A DNA stretch of 64,000 nt, from contig JACEFZ010028312.1 in NCBI GenBank assembly GCA_014155875.1, positions 222,501 to 286,500 on the forward strand, in the 5' to 3' direction. Every line of letters starts with the position of its first letter. The stretch's first letter is position 1. Below, piece by piece: positions 31,621 through 43,002 of the stretch. Below the pieces are notes generated by a model. It saw nothing but the letters and a program-made list of their open reading frames with translations, had not been told where the DNA came from and searched no databases. The position numbers and the translations under genes were made by a program. Source of the stretch: Cepaea nemoralis. Its lineage: Eukaryota > Mollusca > Gastropoda > Stylommatophora > Helicidae.

Positions 31621-32045
31621 ATTTAATTTATATCATAACATTTAATCTCTTCATCAAATTTAATCTCTACGATCACATTTAAATTTTATCATAACATTTA
31701 ATTTATGTTATCACATTTAGTCGCTACCATCACATTTAATTTATATCATCACGTTTAATCTCTATCATCACATATAATCTCTACCATCACATTTAATTTG
31801 TATAATAATATTTAATCTCTATCATCAGATATAATCTCTAATATCACATTTAATTTATATCATAAAATTTAATCTCAACCATCTCGTTTAATTGCTATCA
31901 TAACATTTAATTTATGTCATAATATTTAATTAATATCACAACTTTTAATCTCTATCACCACATATAATCTCTACCATTAAATTTAATCTCTACCACCACA
32001 GTTAATCTCTGTCATCACACTGAATCTCTACCATCACATTTCCAT
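31615..32045. repeat. About 20-bp AT-rich minisatellite
   Basis: Units such as CATCACATTTAATCTCTAC alternate with CATAACATTTAATTTATAT. They are degenerate and there are about 21 copies. Confidence 0.85.
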
Positions 32046-32069
32046 CGCCTGTCTTCAGGAAACCTAGAT

Positions 32070-32440
32070 ATTCAAAATTTAAAATTCAAAACTGCTCACA
32101 TTCTGAAATTTCTCCAATGATAATTATATCAGTTGACATTTGTGTTTTACCGCTTGTCATTTATTTTGTTTTTATTGCATTAAAATTTGTATTTTATTGT
32201 TCACTTTGCCCTTCCACAAATATAACTTTCTCAATTTCCATGTCTTGCTGACAGTAATACGCCATGACCATATCAAAGTTCAGGTATTTCTATGGTTCCG
32301 ATAAATTCTATTCTTCCGATAACAAAGGAGTCACACTGTTCCTTGTCAATACTTTCTCAAACATTCCTTATGGTGTAAGTTAAACAGATGAGGGCGAGAA
32401 ATACAACCCTGTCTGGCTTCCAGTTTTATATCAAACCATA
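32070..32440 (-). mobile_element. Degenerate LINE RT fragment abutting an inverted LINE
   Basis: Near 32430-32345 the minus strand reads KLEARQGCISRPHLFNLH, an eroded RT motif B. Its partner at 32441 is on the opposite strand. Confidence 0.5.
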
Positions 32441-32960
32441 AATAAATAGATGAAAAACATACTGACCAATAAAAAGATGTCAATTGCAACGAAAAAAAGA
32501 GTGTTGAGATGCTACATAGAACCTGTACTTTTATATGGATGTGAAGCTTGGACAATGAGCAGTCAGGCTGAAAAACATCTGATGGCTATAGAAATGTGGT
32601 TTCTGAGGAAAATGCAAAGAATACCATGGACAGCCAGAAAGACTAATGAACAAGTCCTTCAAGAAACAAATGAAGATCGTAAACTGATTAGAGGCATTAG
32701 ACGTAGACAGTCACAACTTTTTGGGCATGTTATGAGAAGAAATGATTTGGAGAACTTGGTGACAACTGGTAAGATCGAAGGGAACAGACCAAGGGGAAGA
32801 CCTAGAAGCAAGTACCTGGATGGCTTGGCCTTGTGGTATGGTCGAGACAGAAACACGGAGCTGATCCACGACTCTGGTGATCGAGTGAGATGGCAGAACA
32901 TGACCGCCCACGCTTACCGGCATGGCACATGATGGATGGATGAATAAATAAATAAATAAA
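32441..32960 (+). mobile_element. RTE-like LINE, 3' end, 5'-truncated
   Basis: A well preserved 160-aa C-terminus (32450-32932): [60 protein letters not shown], then [13 protein letters not shown], ending HAYRHGT. The 3' UTR is almost absent and the tail is (GATG)n(AATA)n, typical of RTE elements. It is nearly identical to 36473-36787 and the minus copy at 55574-56030. Confidence 0.9.
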
Positions 32961-33560
32961 TGCACATGTATTGTTTGGCGCTGCTCATACAATCGAAAAA
33001 CGAAGGAGGGACTTGAGGATACACTAGACAACATAAAAAATATATACAACCAGTCTATTATATCATCACCGTTGTAAACAAAGTAATATATAAAGCAATG
33101 AAATTTCAGTGGGGCTAGAAAGTCGTTTGTGTATTCATTGTTACAAGCAAGGCCATGTTTGTTGCTGGTTGAATCACGTCTGATAATCATTTTTTCATCC
33201 CTTTGCTGCTTTCGTGCAACAAACCCTAAATAGAGACTTACAGAAAAACAGAAATAAACAAGTGTCCCATGTCCATGGCTTGTGTATATCTTAATCATAA
33301 ACAATGCGAGACTCAGTTTAGACACATCCCCACACACAAACATGAACATAACTATTTGAGATTATTTGCTGATGAGAATCATTGATGGGTTTCGATGGAA
33401 TTATTCTGTGGCCATCGAGGTCGTCTCTCAGTATGATTGAATGTGTACCAATGCTGTCTCTTGCCAAGTAGAAACACATGAACATGTTGCCATATGATAT
33501 TGTCTAGATGATATCACCTTACACAGGAAAACTAGTAAGCGTATTCACACACGTTATGTA
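32961..33560. other. No recognisable feature
   Basis: No supportable gene. Minus-strand frames here run into antisense LINE sequence. Confidence 0.4.
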
Positions 33561-33564
33561 CAGC

Positions 33565-33835
33565 TAGGGAACAGCAGGAGTACAGTGGTCAGCATGCTTA
33601 CCTGCCAGCCCGGAAGTTATATGTTCAAATCCCCATCAAGGCTGGAAGTTTTTAAAATCGAACATGGCTCCCAGTCTAAAAATGGCACCTGGAAATGTCC
33701 GGAAAAGTTCAGGCGGTCGCATGATTTAGACCACATTACCCACCGAGTGCTGATTGGTCTATAAAAATATGAAGCTAGCAGCACTTGGCCAATAAGTGTA
33801 AAGGCAGGAAAAGGAGTCCATTTTGATTTCATTAT
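33565..33835 (+). mobile_element. tRNA-derived SINE, second family
   Basis: The head is TACAGTGGTCAGCATGCTTA and box B is ATATGTTCAAATCCCC. The body blocks GAACATGGCTCCCAGTCTAA and GATTGGTCTATAAAAATATG are shared with 47330-47600 and (reverse) 49200-49400. Confidence 0.65.
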
Positions 33836-33837
33836 TA

Positions 33838-34040
33838 CCTGACTGTGGCTAAAAGGTAGTGATCGCGGGTTTCTTACTCCAGACACAATGGGTTTGAAGT
33901 CAGCAGATCATCGTGCGTTAATTTTCACAATGGTATGAGCGTCGGCCATTGAGAAAGCAATGGTAAACTGCTGAATACAAAATTGCCCGGTAAATATCAC
34001 ATATACATAAATTCTGATTAGGACATGCAACTAATGGTGT
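33838..34040 (+). mobile_element. SINE, main body with divergent head
   Basis: Head CTGTGGCTAAAAGGTAGTGA with ATGGGTTTGAAGTCAG as box B. The body (GAGAAAGCAATGGTAAACTG) and tail (GGACATGCAACTAA) are as in the main family. Confidence 0.65.
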
Positions 34041-34129
34041 ATCCTAATATCATACTGACTACAGAAAACACTCTTAGAATACAGTGGACATAGAAGACAA
34101 ATACTAACATGTGACAAGATCTGTACACA

Positions 34130-34420
34130 GAAGCAAACTAGCTCACAAACAGCCTAGTATCTTGGAAGCCGGAATCCCTTGACTGTATTAAACAGCACAC
34201 CGGTCTGGAAAGGACAGAGATGGAAGACATGTTTCCTGAAGGAAGATGCAAGAGATGACAAACACGGCGATGGACCTGGGACACTAAAGATATCCAGGGC
34301 ATGAACATACATTTTGTTGGGGAAGGATTGAGAATCTTTCTGGCTGGTGACGATGAGACAGACTTTCTTAAAAGGACTTGCTATATGAATATGTATATCT
34401 TAATTTTTCTTCTTTCGTTC
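34130..34420 (+). mobile_element. LINE C-terminus, second RTE-like subfamily
   Basis: Reads HTGLERTEMEDMFPEGRCKR and RRWTWDTKDIQG across one stop, the family ending GLERTVMEG..GRP-RRWT-DI. A related copy is at 51995-52370. Confidence 0.6.
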
Positions 34421-34589
34421 GAGATGACAAACACGGCGATGGACCTGGGACACTAAAGATATCCAGGGCATGAACATACATTTTGTTGGGGAAGGATTGA
34501 GAATCTTTCTGGCTGGTGACGATGAGACAGACTTTCTTAAAAGGACTTGCTATATGAATATGTATATCTTAATTTTTCTTCTTTCGTTC
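34252..34589. repeat. 169-bp perfect tandem duplication
   Basis: 34252-34420 and 34421-34589 are identical, starting GAGATGACAAACACGGCGAT. It duplicates part of the LINE fragment. Confidence 0.93.
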
Positions 34590-35045
34590 GCTTAATATAA
34601 TATTTCTTAATATAATTACCGATGAAATATTTGATGGATGCAGTAAAGTTGCTTCAACTATGAAGTTGAAAAGTATCTTATGCAATAAGTCACTATCATT
34701 GAATGTAAGAAAGAGAGTGTTGACATGCTATATAGAATCAGTTTTGCTGTATGGCATCTTGGAATGTAAATGAACAAATTAGGAAGAACATGGAAGCAAT
34801 AGAGATGTGGTTCCGGAGACGAGTTTTGCAAATTTCTTGGGCTGCCAGAATAACTAACAAAGATTACCTGAAAGAGACTAATGAAACTAGAATATTATAT
34901 ACAACAATAAGGGACAATCGGCTTTCTTTGTCATGTGATGAGGAGAGAGGCATTGGAGAACATCGTGATAAGTGGAAAGATCGAGGGGTACAGGCGCAGA
35001 GGCAGACAAAGAGAAATTATGCTAGATGGATTGAGACAGTGGCCA
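34590..35045 (+). mobile_element. RTE-like LINE fragment, plus part of an inverted pair
   Basis: Reads VRKRVLTCYIES, MEAIEMWFRRRVLQISWAAR and ITNKDYLKETNETRILYTTI, then frameshifts through the zinc/GRP region. It meets an opposite-strand fragment at 35046. Confidence 0.8.
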
Positions 35046-35130
35046 TCAGATGTTTTTTCAGCTTGATTGCTCATTGTCCAAGTTTCACATCCATACAAAA
35101 GTACAGGCTCTAAGTTGTACCTCAACACTC
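35046..35130 (-). mobile_element. RTE-like LINE fragment, inverted partner
   Basis: The minus strand reads LRYNLEPVLLYGCETWTMSN, collinear with 55885-55970. Confidence 0.8.
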
Positions 35131-35267
35131 TGTCTGTTGTTGTCTGACAACAATATAGTAAACATGTTAGTAAAGAAAGGAGCCGGAAATCACATAGACA
35201 TCCTTGAGGTCATTGAAATGAGGCTTTAAGAAATACATTCACGAGTACTGATATGGACACACACAAC

Positions 35268-35325
35268 CCCCCCCCCCCCACACACACACACACACAACCA
35301 CACACACACACACACACACATACAC
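35268..35325. repeat. Poly-C plus (CA)n tract
   Basis: C run at about 35269-35279 followed by CA repeats. Confidence 0.95.
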
Positions 35326-35334
35326 AGGAAAGAA

Positions 35335-35640
35335 TTAGGAATTATCTAAATATAAGTATTGGAAGCTGTGGGCTTACGGGAACTTGAGCTTATCACCTCA
35401 AAACAACAATTTGGGATGACCAAAGAAACACGCATACTTCCACACATGCTGGGAGGTGCCTATCTAGTCAGCATCAAAGTGGATATGTTTCTTCATTGGG
35501 GGTGCTTATGTCATTTGGACAAGACCAGTTCAAATTCTGGTAAATAAATTCTATATAGCTTTCAATTTTACTGTCATCCTCCGTTTTCTAATTCTTTCCC
35601 ATCGCTGAATGCTTATCAATACCTGCTGAATGAGTATCAT
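35335..35640. other. No recognisable feature
   Basis: No motif seen. Confidence 0.4.
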
Positions 35641-35654
35641 AAACAATGCACACT

Positions 35655-35695
35655 CTTGCACGCGCGCGCGCGCACACACATACACACACACATAT
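35655..35695. repeat. (CG)n(CA)n microsatellite
   Basis: CGCGCG run followed by CACACA. Confidence 0.9.
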
Positions 35696-35924
35696 GCATG
35701 TACACATAAGCACAAGTCTTCACACCCATTAACACCATCATTAAGTGCCATGACAAGAAGCCATCATAGGCAATCTCACGCTAGATAAAGATCACTACTA
35801 TCTACATTTGTGTTGTTGTTGTTGTTGAATGTACCCGTACTTTGTTGCCCAACACTTGATATGAGAATAAACAGTGTTACAGCAGTGCTGAAGTGTTTGA
35901 TTTATATCAAAATCAACTTGAGAG

Positions 35925-36030
35925 TGGCTGAGAGGTACACATGTTCACAACTTTAGAGTGAGTGAGTGGTACACACGTTCACAACTTTAGTGTGAGTGAA
36001 TTGTACACATGTTCACAACTTAAGATTGGA
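35925..36030. repeat. 37-bp tandem repeat, three copies
   Basis: TACACATGTTCACAACTTTA..GTGAGTGA unit repeated three times. Confidence 0.85.
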
Positions 36031-36472
36031 TTGAATGGCATTTGAAATCAAAGGTAATTCCCCACCGGTTAAGAAGCACTGTATTAGATAGAAACATGCT
36101 AGAGTGACAGACGAAAGGCAGACATGCACATACTAGATGGAAACATGCTAGAGCAGTGGCTCTCAACCGGTAGGGAATTCCCCCCTCCCCGGGAATTTAA
36201 GGGATTCGGGGGGGGGGGGGGGATTAAGACCCCTGATTGGCAGACTCAAACTGACTTCAGGACCACACAAAACGCGATAGTCCCCCTATCTTGAACTATA
36301 TGTGAGCATGTGGGTGCGCGCGCGCGCGCACACGCACACACATAGTTCAAGAAAGGGAGACTATCGCGTTTTGTGTGGTCCTGAAGTCAGTTTGAGTCTG
36401 CCAATCTGGGGTCTTAATTCTTTCCCCCCCCCCCCCCCCCCCCCCCCACCCCCAACACTAATATTTGTACAT

Positions 36473-36783
36473 AAAGAATACCATGGACAGACAGAAAAAC
36501 CAATGAACAAGTCCTTCAAGAAACAAATGAAGATTGTAAACTGATTAGAGTCATTAGACGTAGACAGTCACAATTTTTTGGGCATGTTATGAGAAGAAAT
36601 GACTTGGAGAACTTGGTGACAACTGGCAAGATCGAAGGGAAAAGACCAAGGGGAAGACCGAGAAGTAAATACTTGGATGGCGGCCACATGGCATGGCTGT
36701 GACAGGAACACAGAGCTGATCCATGACTCTGGTGATCGAGTGAGATGGCAAAACATGACCGCCCACGCTTATCGGCATGGCAC

Positions 36784-36787
<4 letters not shown>
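36473..36787 (+). mobile_element. RTE LINE 3' end nested in the hAT element
   Basis: It carries RIPWTDRKTNEQVLQETNED, then [20 protein letters not shown] and [20 protein letters not shown]. It ends CATGGCACATTATATATA, so the (TA)n array begins exactly at the LINE 3' end. Confidence 0.88.
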
Positions 36788-36869
<82 letters not shown>

Positions 36870-36890
36870 CATACATATATATACACATAT
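36786..36890. repeat. (TA)n microsatellite seeded at the LINE tail
   Basis: About 80 bp of pure TA, then interrupted TATACACATA. Confidence 0.95.
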
Positions 36891-36904
36891 ATATAAATGT
36901 TTGT

Positions 36905-37141
36905 TTTTTTTGCGTATCCTTTTACAGGACTTAGCTGTCAACAGCAGCATCTTTCAGCTGTCTGTTGACCTCTTGGCAAGATTACGCTCAGTAGTTTGCC
37001 ATTGCTTTCTGAGCGGCCGGCTCAGTATCCCGCAAGTCACGAGCGGGGGTCGAACCGCCTCAGCTCTCGCTCCGCTGCGAGACTCTGAGTGATAAACGGG
37101 ATTACAGAGAGAAAGTGTTGTAACCCCACAGCTAGAGAGAC

Positions 37142-37144
<3 letters not shown>
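36905..37144 (-). mobile_element. SINE, main body with head type B, inside the (TA)n array
   Basis: On minus the class II-like head is at 37144 (GGTCTCTCTAGCTGTGGGGT; box B GCGGTTCGACCCCCGC). Then body and tail; (TA)n lies on both sides, so it inserted into the microsatellite. Confidence 0.85.

Positions 37145-37213
<69 letters not shown>
37145..37213. repeat. (TA)n microsatellite, second half
   Basis: Continuation of the array beyond the SINE. Confidence 0.95.
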
Positions 37214-37215
<2 letters not shown>

Positions 37216-37326
37216 GTGTATGTAAAAGGGGAGGGGAATGACATTTTGGAAAGGGAGGGGTGACATTCTGGACATATGGTGAAATTGTGCATGGGCCAAA
37301 AAAGGTTGAGAACCACTGTGCAAGAG

Positions 37327-38095
37327 GGAAAGATGATAGGCAGACATGCACATACTAGAGGGAAAGGTGGATATTAATCACACATACACTAGTGGACAAG
37401 ATATAAGGCAGACATGTACATATTAGAGGGAAAGGTGGAAGTTAATCACACGTATACTAGAGGGAAAAGTGGAAGTTAATCACACATATACTAGAGTGAA
37501 AGGTGGAAGTTAATCACACATAAACTATAGGACAAGATATAAGACAGACATGTACATATTAGAGGGAAAAGTGGAAGTTAATCACACATATACTAGAGGG
37601 AAAAGTGGAAGTTAATCACACATATACTAGAGGGAAAAGTGGAAGTTAATCACACATATACTAGAGTGAAAGGTGGAAGTTAATCACACATATACTAGAG
37701 TGAAAGGTGGAAGTTAATCACACATATACTAGAGTGAAAGGTGGAAGTTAATCACACATAAACTATAGGACAAGATATAAGACAGACATGTACATATTAG
37801 AGGGAAAGGTGGAAGTTAATCACACATATACTAGAGGGAAAAGTGGAAGTTAATCACACATATACTAGAGTGAAAGGTGGAAGTTAATCACACATAAACT
37901 ATAGGACAAGATATAAGACAGACATGTACATATTAGAGGGAAAGGTGGAAGTTAATCACACATATACTAGAGGGAAAAGTGGAAGTTAATCACACATATA
38001 CTAGAGGGAAAAGTGGAAGTTAATCACACATATACTAGAGGACAAGATATAAGGCAGACATGTACATGTTAGCGGGAAAGGGGAAGTTAAATACA
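37327..38095. repeat. 34-bp minisatellite with higher-order units
   Basis: Units GGGAAAAGTGGAAGTTAATC plus ACACATATACTAGA. A longer variant carrying GGACAAGATATAAGACAGAC recurs every three to six units. Flank sequence at 36090-36153 is of the same kind, so the hAT element lies within the array. Confidence 0.93.
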
Positions 38096-38103
38096 CACAT
38101 ATA

Positions 38104-38255
38104 GGATGTATTTTTAATGACTGTTGGGGTGTTTGAAAATATTGCGGTTCCAAGTTTTGTATTTACCCTCTGTGGAGTTCATGTAACATAAAAGGTAAAT
38201 ACAAAAACTTGGAATGGCAATATTTTCAAAAACGCCAGTCATTAAAAATACACCT
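38104..38255. mobile_element. Foldback (MITE-like) element
   Basis: Arms of about 64 bp pair imperfectly. The left begins GGATGTATTTTTAATGACTG and the right ends CAGTCATTAAAAATACACCT. No coding capacity. The superfamily is not assigned. Confidence 0.7.
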
Positions 38256-38560
38256 TGTACTTTGCTGGAAGATGGCATGAGAACTAATCAACATTATGAT
38301 GCTCACTTGTAAAGCAATCCATCTCTATTCTGTCATATGACCAGTCAACACTAATTGTAGATGTACATCAGAGTGATTTATTTCAATAAACAACCAACAT
38401 TGCAATTCATTTTTAATAATAAACATAATTATAATGTTTAACAACAGAATGAAGCTTTACAATAATAATAATAATATGCATTGCCATACTATACCTTTGA
38501 GATATACTTAGGTAATCCTATAACAAATACTGTCAAAGATGGACTGCAGATATACTAAGA

Positions 38561-38966
38561 CAGTGGTTCTCAACCGGTGAGAATCCCCCCCCCCCCCCCC
38601 CCGGGGGAAATTTTGGGGTTTCCATGGGGGGGGGGGGGGGGGGGGAGGATTAAGATTATTTCAAGATCGCGTTAATACAAGAACCGATTATTTGATATTG
38701 CTTTTCCCTCCATACTTTACAGTTCTGCACTCCTCGCTCTTCTGAAATTCATTTCATAACGTGAGTAGACCTGCAAATAACGTTTTATGTAGGCGTCTAG
38801 ATGTGTTCTAGTATATGCTATTAAATTTAGCTTCCATTTTTACGTATACTGTGTAGTGGAGGGGGGAATTTATAGGGAGGAAATATGAAAAGGGGGGGGG
38901 GGGGGAAATGACATTCTGAACATATGGTGAAGGGGTGCATGGACCAAAACAGGTTGAGAACCACTT
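38561..38966. mobile_element. hAT-type MITE
   Basis: 406 bp. Left end CAGTGGTTCTCAACC, right end GGTTGAGAACCACTT, with 8-bp duplications TACTAAGA / TACTAATA (38553-38560, 38967-38974). Poly-C and poly-G blocks match the larger copy at 36154-37318. Confidence 0.88.
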
Positions 38967-38974
38967 TACTAATA

Positions 38975-40015
38975 GATCATGGCATGATGTAATTTGACCA
39001 TCCCCCTTTTCATAGAAATGTGCAGTACCCATTTTATGATAGAGGGTTAACTCTTCATAGCAGAAGTTTGAAACTGCACTACTGTGCTGGTTAGCCAGAG
39101 CACTGTCGCAGCCTAGACTATATATATAATTAGTTACAGATAGAATGTGTTTGAATGGCGAGGTATAAGTTTAACATGTTTATCAGTGCCAGTTACTGAC
39201 ATAAAAGGCCAGTTACTGGGCTTAGACTAAAAGAGTGAAGGGATTACACCTAGCTAGCTGTTTCAGCATAGTAGTCTTGTGTGCTGTGGGCAAAAGTTAA
39301 TATGTGTAATCACCAAAAGAATGTTTTTCCATGTGTGATGTGGGCTTGTTTAGCCGTTAAAAATTTAGAGGGATCTTTCTGTATAGTAGATTTCTGAATT
39401 GACTGGTGAAGAAAAGCATGTTATATGTTAAAATAGCCTGTGAACAAACAAAGCAATGACTGTAGTTGTTCTTCATAGTGATTGCTAGTGTAGAATAGAG
39501 TCATGACTAGCAAGGGCATTGTATTGCAGAGCTTGCAAAGAATGGGCCTGTACCTGGAGAACCATATATGATAATCCCTGGTTGCCAGTTATTGGTGACA
39601 GGTTCCTCATGCCACATCAGGGTTGTACAACATACAAGTGGTAAATACTGTGTGTGACTGAAGCTATCTTGACAGATGATGACTGCCATGAGCAAAATAC
39701 TGGGTGACTGAAGTTTGATACAAGAAGAAGGCATGGCTGTTTATATTTTGTGCCCATAGTGGACTGTAAGGCCTAGCCATATGTGTTGCTGATGTGGAGT
39801 TACCCACTAAACACAAACAGACGAAGACACATTAGAAATTAAATTCAACAATATCCTGGAAGTTCTCAATTAGCATGAAATAAGCCCGTAATCAAACATA
39901 TCTACCAGAACAGTTAATGGGTGCTTGTTTGGGAAGTTACTGGGAATGACAATTATCCAGTTTTTAAACAATTCTACAAAGAAAAACCACTTACACAGGA
40001 ACACAACATCTGATA
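38975..40015. other. No recognisable feature
   Basis: No shared repeat, no coding motif and no convincing tRNA-like sequence. Confidence 0.4.
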
Positions 40016-40019
40016 ACAA

Positions 40020-41135
40020 CAGAAGAGACTAATGCTACACTTGACTTTGATGGAAAACTTAATTATATAAAAGGGCATTAGAAATGGAAAGATTTGCAAG
40101 ATGCTAAGAGACACAGGAACAACAGTGGTTGGTGTGTGAAAATCTCTCACAGGTAATGATAAATATACTGGCAAACACATGGTATTCCACACTTTTAGCA
40201 GAAATAAAGAAAAGCACCCACTAATAAAAAGACTTCCAGCTTTGAGACAACAGCACCTGCCTGAGATGATAGAAAACATTCCTGGTACTGCAAAAAAGAA
40301 TACTAGGAATGAATTAGAAAGAAGACAAACAACAATAAACCACATATAAGAACATTACCTAAGCAGCACCTGGATTCACGCATAAACAGACGTATCAGCC
40401 AAAAATGAACAGAAAATGGAGGTGAAGGGATTCTCATCATTTTAAAAAATGGAGCAAAAAAGACAATCAGTAGCTACTGGAAAGTTCTCCTCTAACTTCA
40501 GAGCAGAGACAGAGGCCTTAAAAATTGTGGCAGAAATGTTGTTGAGAGATAGATCTCTTTAAGGATGCAAAGTCAGGTGTTTCAATAGTGAAAAGCAGAA
40601 ACAGTACAGAACTAGCAGACCTAAGGGTGGTACTATGTGAACTATGCCTGAAATCCTGAAGAATTGTGATACAATGGATTCCTTCTCATTGCAACATACC
40701 TGGAAATGAAGAAACCAACTGATTAGCAAAGGAAGGTGGAAAACTACCTTAGCCTGACATAGACATAACCCATGATGAGTCCAAGAGATTTATAAGAAGC
40801 AATTATAGAACCAAGTGGAAATCAGAGCATCCAGGTCACCAGAAAGATGATGCATATTACCAACTCAACCGAAAAGAACAAGTTACAATCTTCAGACTAT
40901 GGATGGAACACAACAAGATGAAATATTTAAATAACACATATTTAATAAACTAAAGAACTGGTAAAATGACAGATAAACATTTGATGCAGGAGTGTCCAAC
41001 GTAAGCAATACAACAAAAGTATTTTAGCCTACACCTACTTCAATAAGGACAAACTCTATGGGGATGTCAACAAGCTTAGGTTGACTGCTGCTTTCTTTGC
41101 ATTTACTCATGTAGACATCTGAAGTTGAACGAAGA
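40020..41135 (+). pseudogene. Decayed LINE RNase H domain and C-terminus
   Basis: Across many stops the plus strand keeps GKFSSNFRAETEALKIVAEM near 40480 (RNase H Glu region), IQWIPSHCNIPGNEETN near 40670 (the HC-GN segment) and LAKEGG. Downstream comes RLWMEHNKMKYLNNTYLIN and QECPT near 40990, the usual Cys-rich end. It is a different lineage from the RNase H copies at 18-1182, judged by these motifs. Confidence 0.75.
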
Positions 41136-41550
41136 AAAAGAAGAAACACAACATTCTGTCTAATCCCTGAAGTAATGTAAATGTCAGAACCTAGAAAAGC
41201 ATTAAAGACAGCACATATGGTGAAACTGAGCTATGAAATGTCAAATTTGTGACTTCCAATACAGTCACAAGACAGTAGGCAAAGGCAGAAGATGGAAAGA
41301 AACTCAAGGAAAGCATAAGATAATATCACTTACGATGTATCATCTACTAAACTACTAGGGGTAGATGAAATCAATCTAACCTTCACAATATGGCAAAATA
41401 TCATGTGGACAAATACATTAAAGCATTTCATCATTAGAAATGTCATAACATGAACAGATTCAATACCAGGATACTAAAAGATAGTGAATTATGAATTTCA
41501 TATTACACACATGAAACTGTCACACAGTTTCTTTTTTAAAATTTAGTTTA
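41136..41550. other. No recognisable feature
   Basis: AT-rich, no motif. Confidence 0.4.
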
Positions 41551-41554
41551 ATCA

Positions 41555-41690
41555 GTGTCTTTTTGTTTTTGTGTGCTGATGAGGGATTTCTAGCCACAAT
41601 GTCCATTCTGTCACTTGTGACTGTGTTGTTGTAAAGCTCATCAGTTTCACCAATGATTTTTAGTGATTAACTCATTGTAGTTATCTGTGC
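41555..41690 (+). repeat. Hammerhead-like repeat family, copy 3
   Basis: GTGCTGATGAGGGATTTCTA then GCCACAATGTCCATT, followed by the family block ending GATTTTTAGTGATTAACTCA. The box 1 sequence CTGATGA is intact and box 2 is eroded. Confidence 0.5.
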
Positions 41691-41691
41691 T

Positions 41692-41945
41692 GGCTACGTG
41701 ACGAAGGTGTTACGGGCGCAGTTCATAATCCCAAATACCCGTGTTCGAAACACAGTTGCAGGCGATTTAGCAGCAGATCGTCTTGCATTGGGTTTTTATG
41801 AAAAGGTATGGGTGCTGGTCGTTCAGAAAGCAAAGGCAAACTGCTGAACGTAAACTTGCCAAGAGATCACAACAGCAAAAAAATGCTGGTGTTGACTGTG
41901 ATGCCCTGTAAAGGATATGCAACAAACTTTTTTTAGTATCTTTGT
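41692..41945 (+). mobile_element. SINE, main family, head type A
   Basis: Full length: box A-like TACGTGACGAAGGTGTTACG, box B GTGTTCGAAACAC, body GAAAGCAAAGGCAAACTGCT, tail TGTAAAGGATATGCAACAAA. The flanks TAGTTATCTGTG / TAGTATCTTTG may be a worn target duplication. Confidence 0.88.
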
Positions 41946-41949
41946 AAAT

Positions 41950-43000
41950 ACAAGAAGTCCATTTCTAAAGTTAAAGATACTAATTATTACTATACAGTGC
42001 TGATATATTCACCATTTTAATAAAGGGAAGAGATCATTCTTAAATGTATCTCATGCCATACACATGACTGCTGTTGGCAAGGTATAGTTTAGAGGCTCAT
42101 CAGAGAGAATCTTTTTTCACCTATAATGTCAATAGATTTCACCTATTTCAAAACTGAATGAAAGAAAGACAAAATGCAGTCCCTCTTTGATATATGTCAC
42201 TAGTGAGGTGGCCATCTGTATGTTTCTACTGTGGCATCACATTGTTCATCTGCACCATCGTGCCAACTGCAGGACATTCTTGCTGTTTATAAACAATAGT
42301 GCCAATCTACAAGACATTGGTATATTATTTTGATTTTCTATGATCCTAATGCAAATGTAGGATTTTCATTTGAAGCTGCCTTGCAGATTAGACCACAATA
42401 TTTGTAACCCATACTGCTATTGTTGTCTTTAACTAAAGTCTTGTAAGGTATTTTTTACTGCAGATCTAGCACTGTTGCTATAAGAAGGGGAAAAAATACC
42501 ATAATTACAGCATATAATGTGTCAAGTAATATGATGACACACAATTTGGCCAGACATAAAAAGTGTCATCAGTTTCCAAAACTTAAAGAATAGATAACAC
42601 TCAAATCCATGTCTAACCAATTTGCTGTCAAATGTCACTATGCCAATTACAGAAGATATATGCACATTTGGATTTTGGAAATGTTGATGGTCGTATATAA
42701 CATCACAAACAACAATAGCCTTCACCTGTAACCTATGAAGAATGGACAAGTGATGGTAATGACATAGATATCAAAGACTGCAGACTTATCTGATAAGAGT
42801 GTAGTTTGGCTAAACTGTAACTTAAGTCTCTCTCTCTCACACACACAAACACACATACATCCACACAAAACCGCAGAAAGACACGAATAGATGAATAGTT
42901 ATTACATCAGATGAGCAATGTTTATGAATTATGAGTTCTTTATCAAAGGAAATATAAACATTTTATAAATAGAACATTTGACTTCAACTCAGTCAGAATA
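41950..43000. other. No recognisable gene
   Basis: Only a short CT/CA run near 42828-42865. Open frames lack family motifs. Confidence 0.4.
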
Positions 43001-43002
43001 AG

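Larger units (their letters stand above)
36154..37318. mobile_element. hAT-type non-autonomous element with nested LINE and SINE
   Basis: Terminal inverted repeats CAGTGGCTCTCAACC (left) and GGTTGAGAACCACTG (right), with the 8-bp near-duplication TGCTAGAG / TGCAAGAG (36146-36153, 37319-37326). Poly-G and poly-C stretches match the copy at 38561-38966. An internal hairpin has about 82-bp arms (36223-36304, 36337-36418) around a GC/CA loop. An RTE fragment, two (TA)n blocks and a SINE sit inside. Confidence 0.88.

Noticed and set aside
32711..33349. 212-aa minus-strand frame
   Set aside because: Half of it is antisense to the RTE C-terminus on plus. No domain in the rest.
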